A DNA stretch of 64,000 nucleotides from the NCBI GenBank assembly GCA_037893245.1, contig JBAIAA010000875.1, positions 124,001 to 188,000 of the forward strand, written 5' to 3'. The DNA is from Crossaster papposus (taxonomy: Eukaryota; Echinodermata; Asteroidea; Velatida; Solasteridae). Of this stretch, positions 55,501-62,224 are shown one piece after another. Numbering within the stretch: the stretch's first letter is position 1; each line of letters starts with the position of its first letter. The notes below the pieces were generated by a model that was given only the letters and a program-made list of their open reading frames with translations, was not told where the DNA came from and ran no database searches. Made by a program: the position numbers and the translations under genes.

Positions 55501-57568
55501 CAGGACCTGTGACAGGACCTGTGACAGGACCTGTGACAGGACCTGTGACAGGACCTGTGACAGGACCTGTGACAGGACCTGTGACAGGACCTGTGACAGG
55601 ACCTGTGACAGGACCTGTGACAGGACCTGTGACAGGACCTGTGACAGGACCTGTGACAGGACCTGTGACAGGACCTGTGACAGGACCTGTGACAGGACCT
55701 GTGACAGGACCTGTGACAGGACCTGTGACAGGACCTGTGACAGGACCTGTGACAGGACCTGTGACAGGACCTGTGACAGGACCTGTGACAGGACCTGTGA
55801 CAGGACCTGTGACAGGACCTGTGACAGGACCTGTGACAGGACCTGTGACAGGACCTGTGACAGGACCTGTGACAGGACCTGTGACAGGACCTGTGACAGG
55901 ACCTGTGACAGGACCTGTGACAGGACCTGTGACAGGACCTGTGACAGGACCTGTGACAGGACCTGTGACAGGACCTGTGACAGGACCTGTGACAGGACCT
56001 GTGACAGGACCTGTGACAGGACCTGTGACAGGACCTGTGACAGGACCTGTGACAGGACCTGTGACAGGACCTGTGACAGGACCTGTGACAGGACCTGTGA
56101 CAGGACTTGTGACTGGACTTGTGTCCAGTCACTGGACTTGTGACTGGACTTGTGACTGGACTTGTGACTGGACTTGTGACTGGACTTGTGACTGGCTTTA
56201 TGAAAGGACTTGTGATTGGACATGTGAAAGGACTTGCAGGGACTCGAATACAACACTGCTTTCATCTAAACAATATGTACCTGACACTGTGGGCAGGCTG
56301 TGTGCTTCTCCTTCTGAATTGTACAGCATTCGGGATGTGGCAGCACCAGCGCACGATTGCCACTCAGCCTCCGCGCCATGTCTTGCGCCGTTTCCATGGA
56401 GCGCATGCAGAACTCGCAGGCTGTGTAATGGTAGAACTCATTCCAGAGGAACTGGGCGCAGACCAGAGGAGTCTCGGTGAAGAGCGTGTGGTGGGACTTG
56501 AAATCTCTGGTTGCAAATGCACCTTTCCCCTGTGAGAAAAAAAACAACACAATTTACAAGCTTTCAAGCAGACCCCCATACAAAAGTAGAAAAGTAGGAT
56601 AAACAAGAAATAGAAAACAGGACAAAAGTAAGACTTTGAGGACAGAATCAGGATAAAAGGGGAACCTTTGTAGGCTTTCAGTAGTAGTTTTTGGCATGTT
56701 CGGTACTTACAACACTTAATCTGCATTGATCATCTCAATTTCGATATGCCAGAACGCCTCATCACAAATTACCTATCATATTCCCATTTAAATTTATTCC
56801 TGTTTTTTCCCCCCTCATTTTCTAACATTAGAAGGATAAGAATGCAGTATCCTGCCACCACTTTTGTTTGTATTATAGAGAGTTGCGTGCATTTTTAAGG
56901 TAGGCCTTTTTTTTATTCTAACAAAATTGAACATGTTTCCCAGATTCATGTCTTTCTAACACTTTTGCAATGACAAGAATGACCTGGCTTTCACTGATTA
57001 TCATGACCAAAAAACGGCGTGAGGATAGAACATTCTTAACTATTCTTTACTTAAATTTTAATTTAAACATTTTGTTAGTCGCTCATCATAAACGTGAACT
57101 TGAACTTTATTTCTCAGTAGTACTGTAATTTACGAAGTACATGTATACACAAATAATCAGTTAATAATTACAATTTTTGGAGATGCGGAATCTATTAAAA
57201 AATATGAACTTGTAGGGTATGGATCCCGTAATTAATATTAATCAGGACACACATAACATAAACAACATAACAAAACAAACAATATTATCATTTTCAAATA
57301 GCTCCATGAATAAATTAAGTATTCGCCGCCGGCCGTTTGTGCATTTGAGTGGACAGACGAGTATAAAGTTACACAAAAGTAGTTCAACTAATTTGTCATT
57401 CATTCTTAACAATTAACGTTAGTCTCTCTTAAAATATCTCCACAACTATATCTTCATATTTAACACACATACCCTAAGAGTATCGATAAATCTGACGTTA
57501 ATTCCCCTGTTTTGTGTAATACAATCAGCATCACGGGTACTCAAACTCATTCCCATGGAGGCTGCCAT
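40423..57568 (-). CDS. SMYD5: SMYD5 lysine methyltransferase, complete 12-exon gene
   Basis: Joining exons 57568-57473, 56529-56281, 54389-54268, 52873-52804, 51539-51435, 50012-49950, 49050-48980, 47335-47229, 46400-46344, 45935-45841, 45045-44975 and 40570-40423 gives 417 residues, about the length of human SMYD5, with all introns GT-AG. A split SET domain brackets a MYND zinc finger (C70, C73, C111, C114, C119, C123, H132, C136). The SET core has [10 protein letters not shown] at 314-323 and ICYLD at 349-353, followed by post-SET cysteines C376, C378 and C381 and an acidic Glu-rich tail, as is typical of SMYD5. Family knowledge: SMYD5 methylates lysines using S-adenosylmethionine; reported substrates include histone tails and ribosomal protein RPL40. 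The start MAASMGM matches the vertebrate start in spacing to the conserved VRF motif. No inactivating change seen. Confidence 0.96.
40804..40980. repeat. Foldback hairpin in SMYD5 intron 11
   Basis: Outer arms ATACAAATACAGCATGGTT and AACCATGCTGTATTTGTTTA, inner arms GTCAGCTCGACTACCTCCC and GGGAGGTAGTCGAGCTGAC. The whole 177 bp can fold on itself. Confidence 0.88.
40979..41319. mobile_element. MITE with ACTACACCTCATAAATATTC termini
   Basis: Ends TACTACACCTCATAAATATT and AATATTTATGAGGTGTAGTA are reverse complements 341 bp apart. It abuts the preceding hairpin. Non-coding. Confidence 0.85.
41320..42180. other. SMYD5 intron 11, unassigned part
   Basis: No exon found. ACATGTACAATGTACATGT self-complementary words cluster at 41820-41870 and recur at 41921-41935. 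Confidence 0.5.
42181..42682. mobile_element. Foldback element of GACTAGTC words, ATGGTGGCNCTG ends
   Basis: Ends ATGGTGGCTCTGCATGGAGG and CCCTCAGGGCCACCAT. The interior is a series of TCGCGACTAGTCGTGAAT-like words. Positions 42437-42638 form a near-perfect 202 bp palindrome centred at 42537/42538. The terminal 12 bases match the inner elements of the GPCR units. Non-coding. Confidence 0.92.
42693..43448. mobile_element. 756 bp element built of ACGGTT / CCCGGAT words
   Basis: Ends AGCCCCAGTCCCACTGAAGC and, reversed, AGCCCCAGTCCCACCGAAAG, followed inward by GCCGGATATGCTACGGATC on the left and its complement on the right. The interior is an unusually regular but degenerate chain of short words (CACTACGGTT, GCCCCGGATG, CACCCCGGAT) every 10-15 bp with no fixed period. 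The GC content is far above that of its surroundings. Several overlapping frames are open; none looks like a gene. Confidence 0.9.
43449..44494. other. SMYD5 intron 11, unassigned part
   Basis: Contains GTACATGT words at 43541-43579, a telomere-like GGGTTAGGG patch at 43730-43785, and a truncated GGGCCGATTTCACAAAACGC repeat at 44324-44455. No exon recognised. Confidence 0.55.
44495..44967. mobile_element. 473 bp MITE on the SMYD5 intron 11 splice donor
   Basis: The ends CATAGAGCTATATTGAATTA and TAACTTAATATAGCTCTATG are inverted repeats. It is flanked by a perfect 8 bp duplication ATTTTACC (44487-44494 and 44968-44975), the size made by hAT-like transposases. On the SMYD5 strand that 8-mer is G/GTAAAAT, the last exon base plus intron bases +1 to +7. 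The uninterrupted relative at 16624-17578 confirms the family. Confidence 0.95.
44975..45045 (-). CDS. SMYD5: SMYD5 exon 11
   Basis: Encodes [20 protein letters not shown] and KIL plus the first two bases of an Arg codon, the C-terminal part of the SET domain. Acceptor TTTGTTGTAG, donor GTAAAA. The donor lies inside a transposon target duplication. Confidence 0.96.
45112..45421 (+). mobile_element. Retroelement 3' tail with AAT repeat
   Basis: Related to 40210-40388. It begins AAGCTTTTGAGTCGCAGTG and ends in (AAT)n at 45396-45421. The reading frame in between is too short to classify. Confidence 0.6.
45600..46270. repeat. Dispersed repeat pair, copy 1 (SMYD5 introns 9-10)
   Basis: Blocks TTTAAACAGCCATAACTTGT..., and TTGTTATTCTACCTATATTT...GGCCCTATAGCCA recur at 51830-52740. 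The second block gives the empty site for the MITE at 52210-52615. Exon 10 lies between the two blocks here. An A/G-rich run is at 45941-45993. Confidence 0.7.
45841..45935 (-). CDS. SMYD5: SMYD5 exon 10
   Basis: Completes the Cys codon and encodes [12 protein letters not shown] onward to DIAKGE, the SAM/substrate core of the SET domain. The exon itself starts with GT; acceptor TTCTTCAG, donor GTGAGT. Confidence 0.96.
46344..46400 (-). CDS. SMYD5: SMYD5 exon 9
   Basis: Encodes (D)[18 protein letters not shown] and the first base of Cys314. Acceptor after a T-run (TTTTTGCAG), donor GTAAGT. Confidence 0.95.
46425..46725. mobile_element. Foldback minisatellite element, short copy
   Basis: Arms of tandem 12 bp words (CAGTCACAAGTC, then CATAAAGCCAGT) on one side and GGACTTGTGATGG words on the other. 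They enclose a unique core AATGACAAAGGAATGCTCTT. It is the reverse-oriented relative of 54990-56245 and starts 25 bp upstream of exon 9. Confidence 0.85.
47229..47335 (-). CDS. SMYD5: SMYD5 exon 8
   Basis: Encodes (S)[17 protein letters not shown] onward to YVDIER, matching the inter-domain helix region of SMYD5. Acceptor TGCTGTTTAG, donor GTATAA. Confidence 0.95.
47465..47846. mobile_element. MITE with TATGTGACCTGCTCTGTGAA ends
   Basis: About 38 bp inverted ends (TATGTGACCTGCTCTGTGAA and TTCACAGAGCGGGTCACATA). Related by its outer TATGTGACC to 48202-48873 and 52210-52615. Flanking TA suggests a mariner-like target. Confidence 0.88.
47880..48110. mobile_element. Highly diverged family A MITE
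   Basis: Fragments ATTCAAAACGGATGA, TGTGCTACCC and GCCGGCCTGAACC follow the order of family A copies but with many changes, and the termini are gone. This explains the 105-codon open frame here. Confidence 0.6.
48202..48873. mobile_element. MITE with TATGTGACCAGCTCCAGGAA ends, interrupted
   Basis: Inverted ends TATGTGACCAGCTCCAGGAA and TTCCTGGAGCGGGTCACATA. A family A TTAA element (48569-48810) is nested inside. Confidence 0.88.
48569..48810. mobile_element. TTAA-type MITE, family A, copy 3
   Basis: TTAA on both sides of CCAGTTCGCGCCGG and CCGGCGCGAACTGG. Carries a 67-codon open frame (48587-48790) of exactly the same length as in two sister copies. Nested in the MITE above. Confidence 0.95.
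48980..49050 (-). CDS. SMYD5: SMYD5 exon 7
   Basis: Encodes [20 protein letters not shown] and VGT plus two bases of Ser259, aligning with WFTPDGFRSLFALVGTN of the vertebrate protein. Acceptor TATATTTCAG, donor GTAAAG. Confidence 0.96.
49950..50012 (-). CDS. SMYD5: SMYD5 exon 6
   Basis: Encodes [20 protein letters not shown] and Q. Acceptor TTAATATGCAG, donor GTATGT. The frame stays open beyond the donor for 30 codons, but the next exon restores the SMYD5 alignment. Confidence 0.93.
50042..50439. mobile_element. TTAA-type MITE, family D, copy 1
   Basis: TTAA ends with AGGGATTGTATATGTTTGG and CCAAACGTATACGATCCCT as inverted repeats. Same length as the opposite-facing copy at 60755-61152. Confidence 0.92.
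50814..51055. mobile_element. TTAA-type MITE, family A, copy 4
   Basis: TTAA on both sides of CCAGTTCGCGCC and GGCGCGAACTGG. The 67-codon frame is on the minus strand (50834-51037). Confidence 0.95.
51435..51539 (-). CDS. SMYD5: SMYD5 exon 5
   Basis: Encodes [20 protein letters not shown] onward to HKLLGSQFQ, aligning with the [20 protein letters not shown] part of the family. Acceptor TACATGTAG, donor GTTGGT. Confidence 0.96.
51830..52740. repeat. Dispersed repeat pair, copy 2 (SMYD5 intron 4)
   Basis: Matches blocks of 45600-46270. It also holds an inverted piece (TTTGGCACACAGCCAGAGTA...) of the AGATATCTTTCTCATGACAT block, so the parent element probably had inverted ends. Confidence 0.65.
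52210..52615. mobile_element. MITE with TATGTGACCTGGAACCACAA ends
   Basis: About 38 bp inverted ends reaching GGAAAGTCGCA / TGCGACTTTCC. Inserted at TA in the repeat whose empty version (CTACCTATATTTCTTC) is at 46127. Confidence 0.9.
52804..52873 (-). CDS. SMYD5: SMYD5 exon 4
   Basis: Completes Lys156 and encodes [20 protein letters not shown] and VKQ, aligning with the IHYPPETAS motif of SMYD5. Acceptor TTTTTCCTCAG, donor GTTGGT. Confidence 0.96.
53014..53776. mobile_element. TTAA-type MITE, family B, split by a nested element
   Basis: TTAA at 53014-53017 and 53773-53776 with family B ends. The middle is interrupted at its TTAA by the element at 53069-53510. Confidence 0.9.
53069..53510. 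mobile_element. TTAA-type MITE, family E, with telomere-like ends
   Basis: TTAA on both sides (53065-53068, 53511-53514) of CCCTAACCCCCTGG and GGTAGGGTTAGGG. The uninterrupted host sequence is visible in the 5.5 and 54.4 kb family B copies. A second copy is at 59813-60292. Confidence 0.88.
54085..54117. repeat. Poly-G tract
   Basis: More than 15 consecutive G after GGGGGTGG, in SMYD5 intron 3. Confidence 0.9.
54268..54389 (-). CDS. SMYD5: SMYD5 exon 3
   Basis: Encodes [20 protein letters not shown] onward to LQETW plus two bases of Lys156: the second half of the MYND finger. Acceptor TTTATTTAG, donor GTAAGT. The intron just after it starts with CTTGTGAT-type words seen in the foldback minisatellites. 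Confidence 0.97.
54396..54790. mobile_element. TTAA-type MITE, family B, left end decayed
   Basis: Right end AATAGTGTATCCTACCT then TTAA (54787-54790). The interior matches the copies at 5.5, 39.1 and 53.0 kb. It lies 7 bp upstream of exon 3. Confidence 0.85.
55088..55326. mobile_element. TTAA-type MITE, family A, copy 5
   Basis: Right end GGCGCGAACTGG plus TTAA (55323-55326); left end CTAGTTCGCGCC with the TTAA lost. Nested in the foldback minisatellite element. Confidence 0.9.
55383..56103. repeat. Perfect 12 bp minisatellite, about 60 copies
   Basis: Unit GGACCTGTGACA repeated about 60 times with no mismatch. Because 12 is a multiple of three and the unit has no stop in four frames, it creates spurious frames of 250-400 codons on both strands. 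It is intronic. Confidence 0.98.
56281..56529 (-). CDS. SMYD5: SMYD5 exon 2
   Basis: Encodes residues 33-115 from [10 protein letters not shown] through [17 protein letters not shown] to ACPQCQ: the start of the SET domain (GKG SAM-binding turn) and the first half of the MYND finger. Acceptor TTTTTCTCACAG, donor GTACAT. Confidence 0.97.
56530..57472. other. SMYD5 intron 1
   Basis: A+T-rich with no further exon seen. Confidence 0.7.
57473..57568 (-). CDS. SMYD5: SMYD5 exon 1 (first coding)
   Basis: Encodes [20 protein letters not shown] onward to VRFIDTLR (32 residues). The Met is placed by exact spacing to VRF in the vertebrate protein. The frame is open further upstream, with other Met codons, but those have no support. 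Donor AGG then GTATGT. Confidence 0.9.
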
Positions 57569-58630
57569 GTTTCTTTCTGATAGACCCCTTAAGCTAGTGG
57601 TTGTTGTCTCTGTTATGTGATCTCTCGCCATGTTGCCTTCGCAAGCATGAATACCAATGAGTGATAAACGGATAAAGTTGAGTAAGCTAAAGGGTGGTAT
57701 TTGACCTACTTCTGCATGCCACGCGTGCAAAAAACATGCCCACGTTGTTTACATGCATGAATATTGCATCATTTAAGATTTAAGTGCAGTGATGACGGGA
57801 TGACTGATTCTGATTTCTGTACGAGGAAAAAATGTTGTCAACATTTTAGCAATGTAAGCATTTGTTTGATCATTGATGTGACTACTGTGTTTAAGGTAAG
57901 TAGGCTTAAGTTATTTAGTCACCAGTTCGGTTTTTATAAATTCATGATTAATGTTACTTTTGTTAGCAACGTTGATGTGGTCCATTTTTGATTAATTATG
58001 AACTGCACTAGCTGCACGCCACAGTCTGGATTTTGTGAAATGCGAGTACGTGGATTCGGAGCCGGCATGAAGCAAGATCTCTACGATATAACAAAGATAA
58101 ACGAGGTTCCCGATAGGTTGATCATGGAGCTATAGCTCCATGGGTTGATATAGCTGTGTGATTGACATATGGCTGCTTTTATAGTGCTTGATTGGAAATT
58201 AATTGCCTAATTTGTGGCTGCACGAACAATAGATCGCCCATACCAATTGCACAGCGTGATCAGGATATCGCGCCCAACAGTAACAACATACACATTGTAA
58301 AATACTGTAATCCTTTTCCAAACTCCAAGTGATCATTTTAAAAATAAAGGTAGGCTCATTTGTTTCTCTATTGTCTTTCTAGGTGTTAAATTCCTGCAGT
58401 TGATGCTAATTACCTACAATATGGATCAACGCTAAAATGTTCCAAGAACGCAGTCATCAGACGTGACAGTTTAAATGTGTATAGACTAATAAACTGCTCA
58501 TTCATATAGATTCTTGAATTGAAATACCCATTTGGATTAATAATAGCCATGGCATTTCTTTATTGTTACATTATATAGTTTTGTACGATGGTGAATCAAT
58601 AACACACTGTGAACAATTTGTACAGCAGTC
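57569..58630. promoter_or_regulatory. Head-to-head intergenic region SMYD5 / ALDH18A1
   Basis: About 1.06 kb between two divergently read genes. It must hold the promoters of both, or 5' UTR exons. A pyrimidine-poor CAG at 58624-58627 just before the ALDH18A1 ATG could be a splice acceptor, so an upstream non-coding exon is possible. No TATA box or other motif is convincing. Confidence 0.6.
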
Positions 58631-59008
58631 ATGGCAGGAGTTGGCAGGCTCTTTCAAGCCGGCAGCGCATATTCCCGCCAAAAACTCTGTCAGAAATTTA
58701 GCACGCGGTGGAAAAGTTCCCAAAGTTCAGGGTACACCTTGACAAATGACAGAACATGTACAGCTCATCACCATGCCAAAAAGCACAGCCGAATTCTCTG
58801 GAATTTTCAAACGAACAATTCAAGCGACGTAGCTGGGATTAGCGGAGCGAGGGGAATATCCACCTCCAAGACACAGAAGATCAGAACGGCGTACCGGTCG
58901 GATCTCAAGAACTGCCGTCGCATCGTACTCAAGTTGGGCAGTGCGGTGATAACGCGCGACGATGAGTGCGGCTTGGCTCTGGGAAGGCTGGCTTCCATTA
59001 TCGAACAG
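58631..59008 (+). CDS. ALDH18A1: ALDH18A1 exon 1 (first coding)
   Basis: 126 codons from ATGGCAGGAGTTGG to ATCGAACAG, donor GTAGAG. Ends at LASIIEQ, the same point at which the conserved VSxLQ segment of the family begins. Confidence 0.93.
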
Positions 59009-60549
59009 GTAGAGTATACCTAGTATTTGGCATTATTTTTGTGCATTTTTCTTTTTCATTTGAAGCAGCAAAAGTACTCAAACTAAGTTGAGTGCCGTGG
59101 CCTCGTGGTCTGGAGCATTGAATTTGTAATCTGTAGGTATTTAGCTGCAAGGTTGTGGGTTCAATGCCTGGCCTTGGACTATGATGCGTGTTCCCTTTGG
59201 CAAGGCACTTTGTCACTCATTGCTTCTCCCTACCCAGGAGTAAAATGGATACCTGTGAGGGCAGAGATGGTTATTGTGATTGATTTAGCTGCTTTAAGCC
59301 AAAATGGCAGCATCGAGCTGTATACTCCCCAGAGAGCTGATGAGATAGTATTTGGAAGGTTTTGGAGAATTTTGGCAGATTCAGGATACCTCCATATTTA
59401 GCAGTCACCAACACCAACATTTTTGTATGGATAACATTTGTGGATTTTGATTGATTCAGAATACTTTCTAGTAAAGATACCCAAGGGGTAATGAAAGAGT
59501 CATTAACATATTTATTTTAACCAGTTCGCGCCGGATGACGTATCTAAACGCACAGTTTTGCCAAGATTCAAAACGGATGACGCATGAACACGACACGAGC
59601 AAGGCCGGAAATGTTTGTCAGCAGCGAGCAAGGCCGGAAATGCGTAGGTGTGCTTCCCGGCACTATCGGCCTGAACCCGCCTCTGATCGAGTTTCGTTAA
59701 AAATAATCCCGCGCGTCATATTGGTGATGTTACAATAATCCCGGCGTGAACTGGTTAATAATCCTTGGTATTAACTGGGATTATTTTTTATTTTTTTAAT
59801 AGTGCACTTTAACCCTAACTACCCCAAACCCATCAAACTCCAACTGCAGCTTTCGCTAGGTTTTGGCAGGTTTGGTACCAAACCGTAACAACTTGTTGTT
59901 AGACTTTGTTTGACTCAGTACCAAAGGCCCAGGGAGACCCTGTTGAATTCTGTGAGGTTCAGGACAGAAAGGCATGAGACTTGTCAAAATGTTAAAAATT
60001 TGGAGAATGCACAGGCATTTATACGTGAGTGACCCATATTGTCACGGCACAGTTCCTGGTCAACTGTAAGTGTATGTACACTTACACCTTGTATGTGTGT
60101 CCCCACTAAAACACATAATACCACTGGCCAGTTATCACTGTTCCAAGTCAATAAAACTTCAACTGTTGGAGTTTGGCAGGTTTAGTACTGTTAGGTTCAG
60201 TAAAGTGTACCAAAAATTACTGAACATGTGTGAGCTGTTGAAGTTTGTTAGGTTTGGTATGCTTCCTAGTGCGAGAGCCTAGGGGGTTAGGGTTAAAGTG
60301 TCTCCACAGTTGACCCAAGTCTTCTGCCTAATTTCATATATACTCAGTTTTTAAAATTGTCTTTGTTCTATTAAAAAAAACTAATTTAGTTCTATTAAAC
60401 TAATTTCTTAGGTCTCGGAACTTCAACAGGCTGGGAAACAGGTCATGCTCGTGACCAGCGGTGCAGTGGCATTCGGCAAACAGCGGCTCAGGCACGAAGT
60501 GATCATGTCACAGAGCATGAGGGAAACGCTCATCCCCAACCAAGAAAGA
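58631..60549 (+). CDS. ALDH18A1: ALDH18A1 (P5C synthase), 5' part of gene
   Basis: The first two coding exons (58631-59008 and 60412-60549, joined in phase 0) encode residues 1-172 of the bifunctional mitochondrial delta-1-pyrroline-5-carboxylate synthase. This enzyme phosphorylates glutamate and reduces it to glutamate semialdehyde on the way to proline and ornithine. Residues 1 to about 85 are Ser/Arg/Lys-rich with few acids, a likely mitochondrial presequence. The glutamate-5-kinase domain follows: [20 protein letters not shown] near 98-117 and [19 protein letters not shown] at 138-156, both nearly identical to vertebrates. The rest of the kinase and the whole gamma-glutamyl-phosphate reductase domain are missing: intron 2 runs on to the window end. 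Confidence 0.97.
59091..59400 (+). mobile_element. tRNA-derived SINE in ALDH18A1 intron 1
   Basis: Box-A-like TGGCCTCGTGGTCTGG and box-B-like GGTTGTGGGTTCAATGCC about 50 bp apart, followed by a body with TTTGGCAAGGCACTTTGTCA and CTACCCAGGAGTAAAATGG. Third distinct SINE type in the window. Confidence 0.8.
59517..59758. mobile_element. TTAA-type MITE, family A, copy 6
   Basis: TTAA (59517-59520 and 59755-59758) around CCAGTTCGCGCCGG and CCGGCGTGAACTGG; carries the 67-codon frame at 59535-59738. Confidence 0.95.
59813..60292. mobile_element. TTAA-type MITE, family E, copy 2
   Basis: TTAA (59809-59812 and 60293-60296) around CCCTAACTACCCC and GGGGGTTAGGG. Internal GGCAGGTTTGGTAC words repeat in both orientations. 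Confidence 0.8.
60412..60549 (+). CDS. ALDH18A1: ALDH18A1 exon 2
   Basis: 46 codons, [20 protein letters not shown] through IPNQER; acceptor ACTAATTTCTTAG, strong donor GTAAGTC. Contains the nucleotide-binding TSGAVAFG motif. Confidence 0.97.
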
Positions 60550-60754
60550 GTAAGTCAAGTTATATACCGGCAGCGTACCATTTGTCAGTTGACCCTAACT
60601 TAACCACCCCAATTCCTCCTAAATCCTCTTTGCAAATTGCAAGATTTTGCAGGATTGAGGTCACTTGAAAGTTGATGCATCGGAGGAATTGGCAGGATTG
60701 AGGGTGTTTGGTTTTTTGTTGCCACTGGAGGAAAATACAGAATCCAGGTCATAA

Positions 60755-61152
60755 TTAAAGGGATCGTATACGTTTGGTAATTGGAACCCACTGTTTGTTT
60801 CAATCCTATATAGTTATAGATGTATACCATAAAACTAACCTGTAAGAATTACATTTCAAAAGGTGGTAGCGATTTTGAGATATTGCCGAAAATCTGGAGC
60901 AGTTATTTCCACGCAAGAAGAATAATCTGCATTGGAATACACAATCTGAGAAACGTCACTGCAGTAACGCTTCTCGGGTTCAAATTTTGGGGGATAAAAA
61001 GTGATATCTTTTTCCATAACCGCAGTACTTCGAAGTGAAAAGTTGCATTAAAAATGCATTATACTATCCAAAGCTGCTGTACTTCTTACCAAGTAAATCT
61101 TTTATTGCCATTAATTTTTGGAGTAATTACCAAACGTATACGATCCCTTTAA
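60755..61152. mobile_element. TTAA-type MITE, family D, copy 2
   Basis: TTAA ends with AGGGATCGTATACGTTTGG and its exact complement; opposite orientation to 50042-50439. In ALDH18A1 intron 2. Confidence 0.93.
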
Positions 61153-61363
61153 GGCCTAAACTATTTAATGCTGGATATTTTGCTGGATTGAGGTTACTTG
61201 GGTGTTTATTTCCAAAATGAGGATTTTGGAGGATTGAGGTTATTCATTGAGGTTGTCCTCCACCTGTAGTTGTAGGGACAGGTTATTTACTTCTTTTGTT
61301 TGGAAAAAAACAGACCGAGTAGTGGGGACATTTGTGTGTCCCCATACCACGTTGGGTCTCCAG

Positions 61364-62189
61364 CCCAGCTAACCAAAAAACGTTCCATGAACGTTCTTAC
61401 AACGTTACGGTAATGTTTCCGGAACGTTTGGAAAAAACGTTGCGGGAACGTGTGGAGTTCTCTTGACGTCCTTTGAACGTTACAAAGAAACGTTGTGAAA
61501 TAACATTCGTACAACATTCAGAGCACATTGGCAAGATAACAAAATCTACTGTTGAAGACTCTAATTATGTACTTATTTACTGCGTGTACAGATTACGTAA
61601 TACCACATTAACTTATTACACATAGCAATTACACATACAATAATAACCTATTCCTATTAGATATTACCTACTGAACACTTTATACTACAAACTTAGCTAT
61701 TGCCGTTGTTAGTTTTATAGTTCGCTTTTTTGTCCACGAAAAAGTCACAGCAAATTTTTATGAATAATGTCAACATTTGAATACGAATAAAATGTAATGC
61801 GATTTTTTTTTCTCACTATTGCCCAAAAATCAGAATTCAATCGAGGAATCGTTTGAATAATTACATATCATGGTCAAAAAAGTGAATTGTTGGACTAAAT
61901 ACCACAATTTAACATCGACTATTGTGAACACACATTTCCTCCCTTCTGATTGGTCAGTTGCTGTAGGTAAATTTCCTGACGTACGAAGAACGTGTTAGGA
62001 ACGTTACAAAAAAAACGTTACATTCCGACGTCCATATAACGATCTTCGAACGTTGTTAATAACGTTATCTGAATGTTACAATGCAACGTTTCTTTCAAAC
62101 GTCCGCACAATGTTCCGTCAACGTTTTCACAGAACGAGACCAAGGATGACATTCAAGGAACGTTATGAAAACGTTATGTGTTAGCTGGG
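61364..62189. mobile_element. Element of AACGTT words with CCCAGCTAAC ends
   Basis: Ends CCCAGCTAACCAAAAAACGT and AACGTTATGTGTTAGCTGGG. Both outer thirds are chains of GGAACGTT/AACGTTNC words at 10-20 bp spacing; the A+T-rich centre has none. Similar elements are known in several invertebrate genomes. Non-coding. Confidence 0.85.
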
Positions 62190-62224
62190 AGTAAAGGGGT
62201 TTAGAGGTAGAATTTGGTTATGGT

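Larger units (their letters stand above)
54990..56245. mobile_element. Foldback minisatellite element, long copy
   Basis: The left arm has AAGTCC-phased words; the core AGCATTCCTTTGTCATTGTT equals that of 46425-46725 in reverse; the right arm is the huge 12 bp array followed by GGACTTGTGACT words and ends GACTTGCAGGGACT. A family A MITE (55088-55326) is inserted between the left arm and the core. In SMYD5 intron 2. Confidence 0.85.

Noticed and set aside
55184..56480. Open frames of 250-400 codons on both strands (TCDR, GPVT, SCHR and SQVL repeats)
   Set aside because: They are created by a stop-free 12 bp minisatellite inside SMYD5 intron 2; the open frames on both strands overlap and none has a start or end of a known protein.
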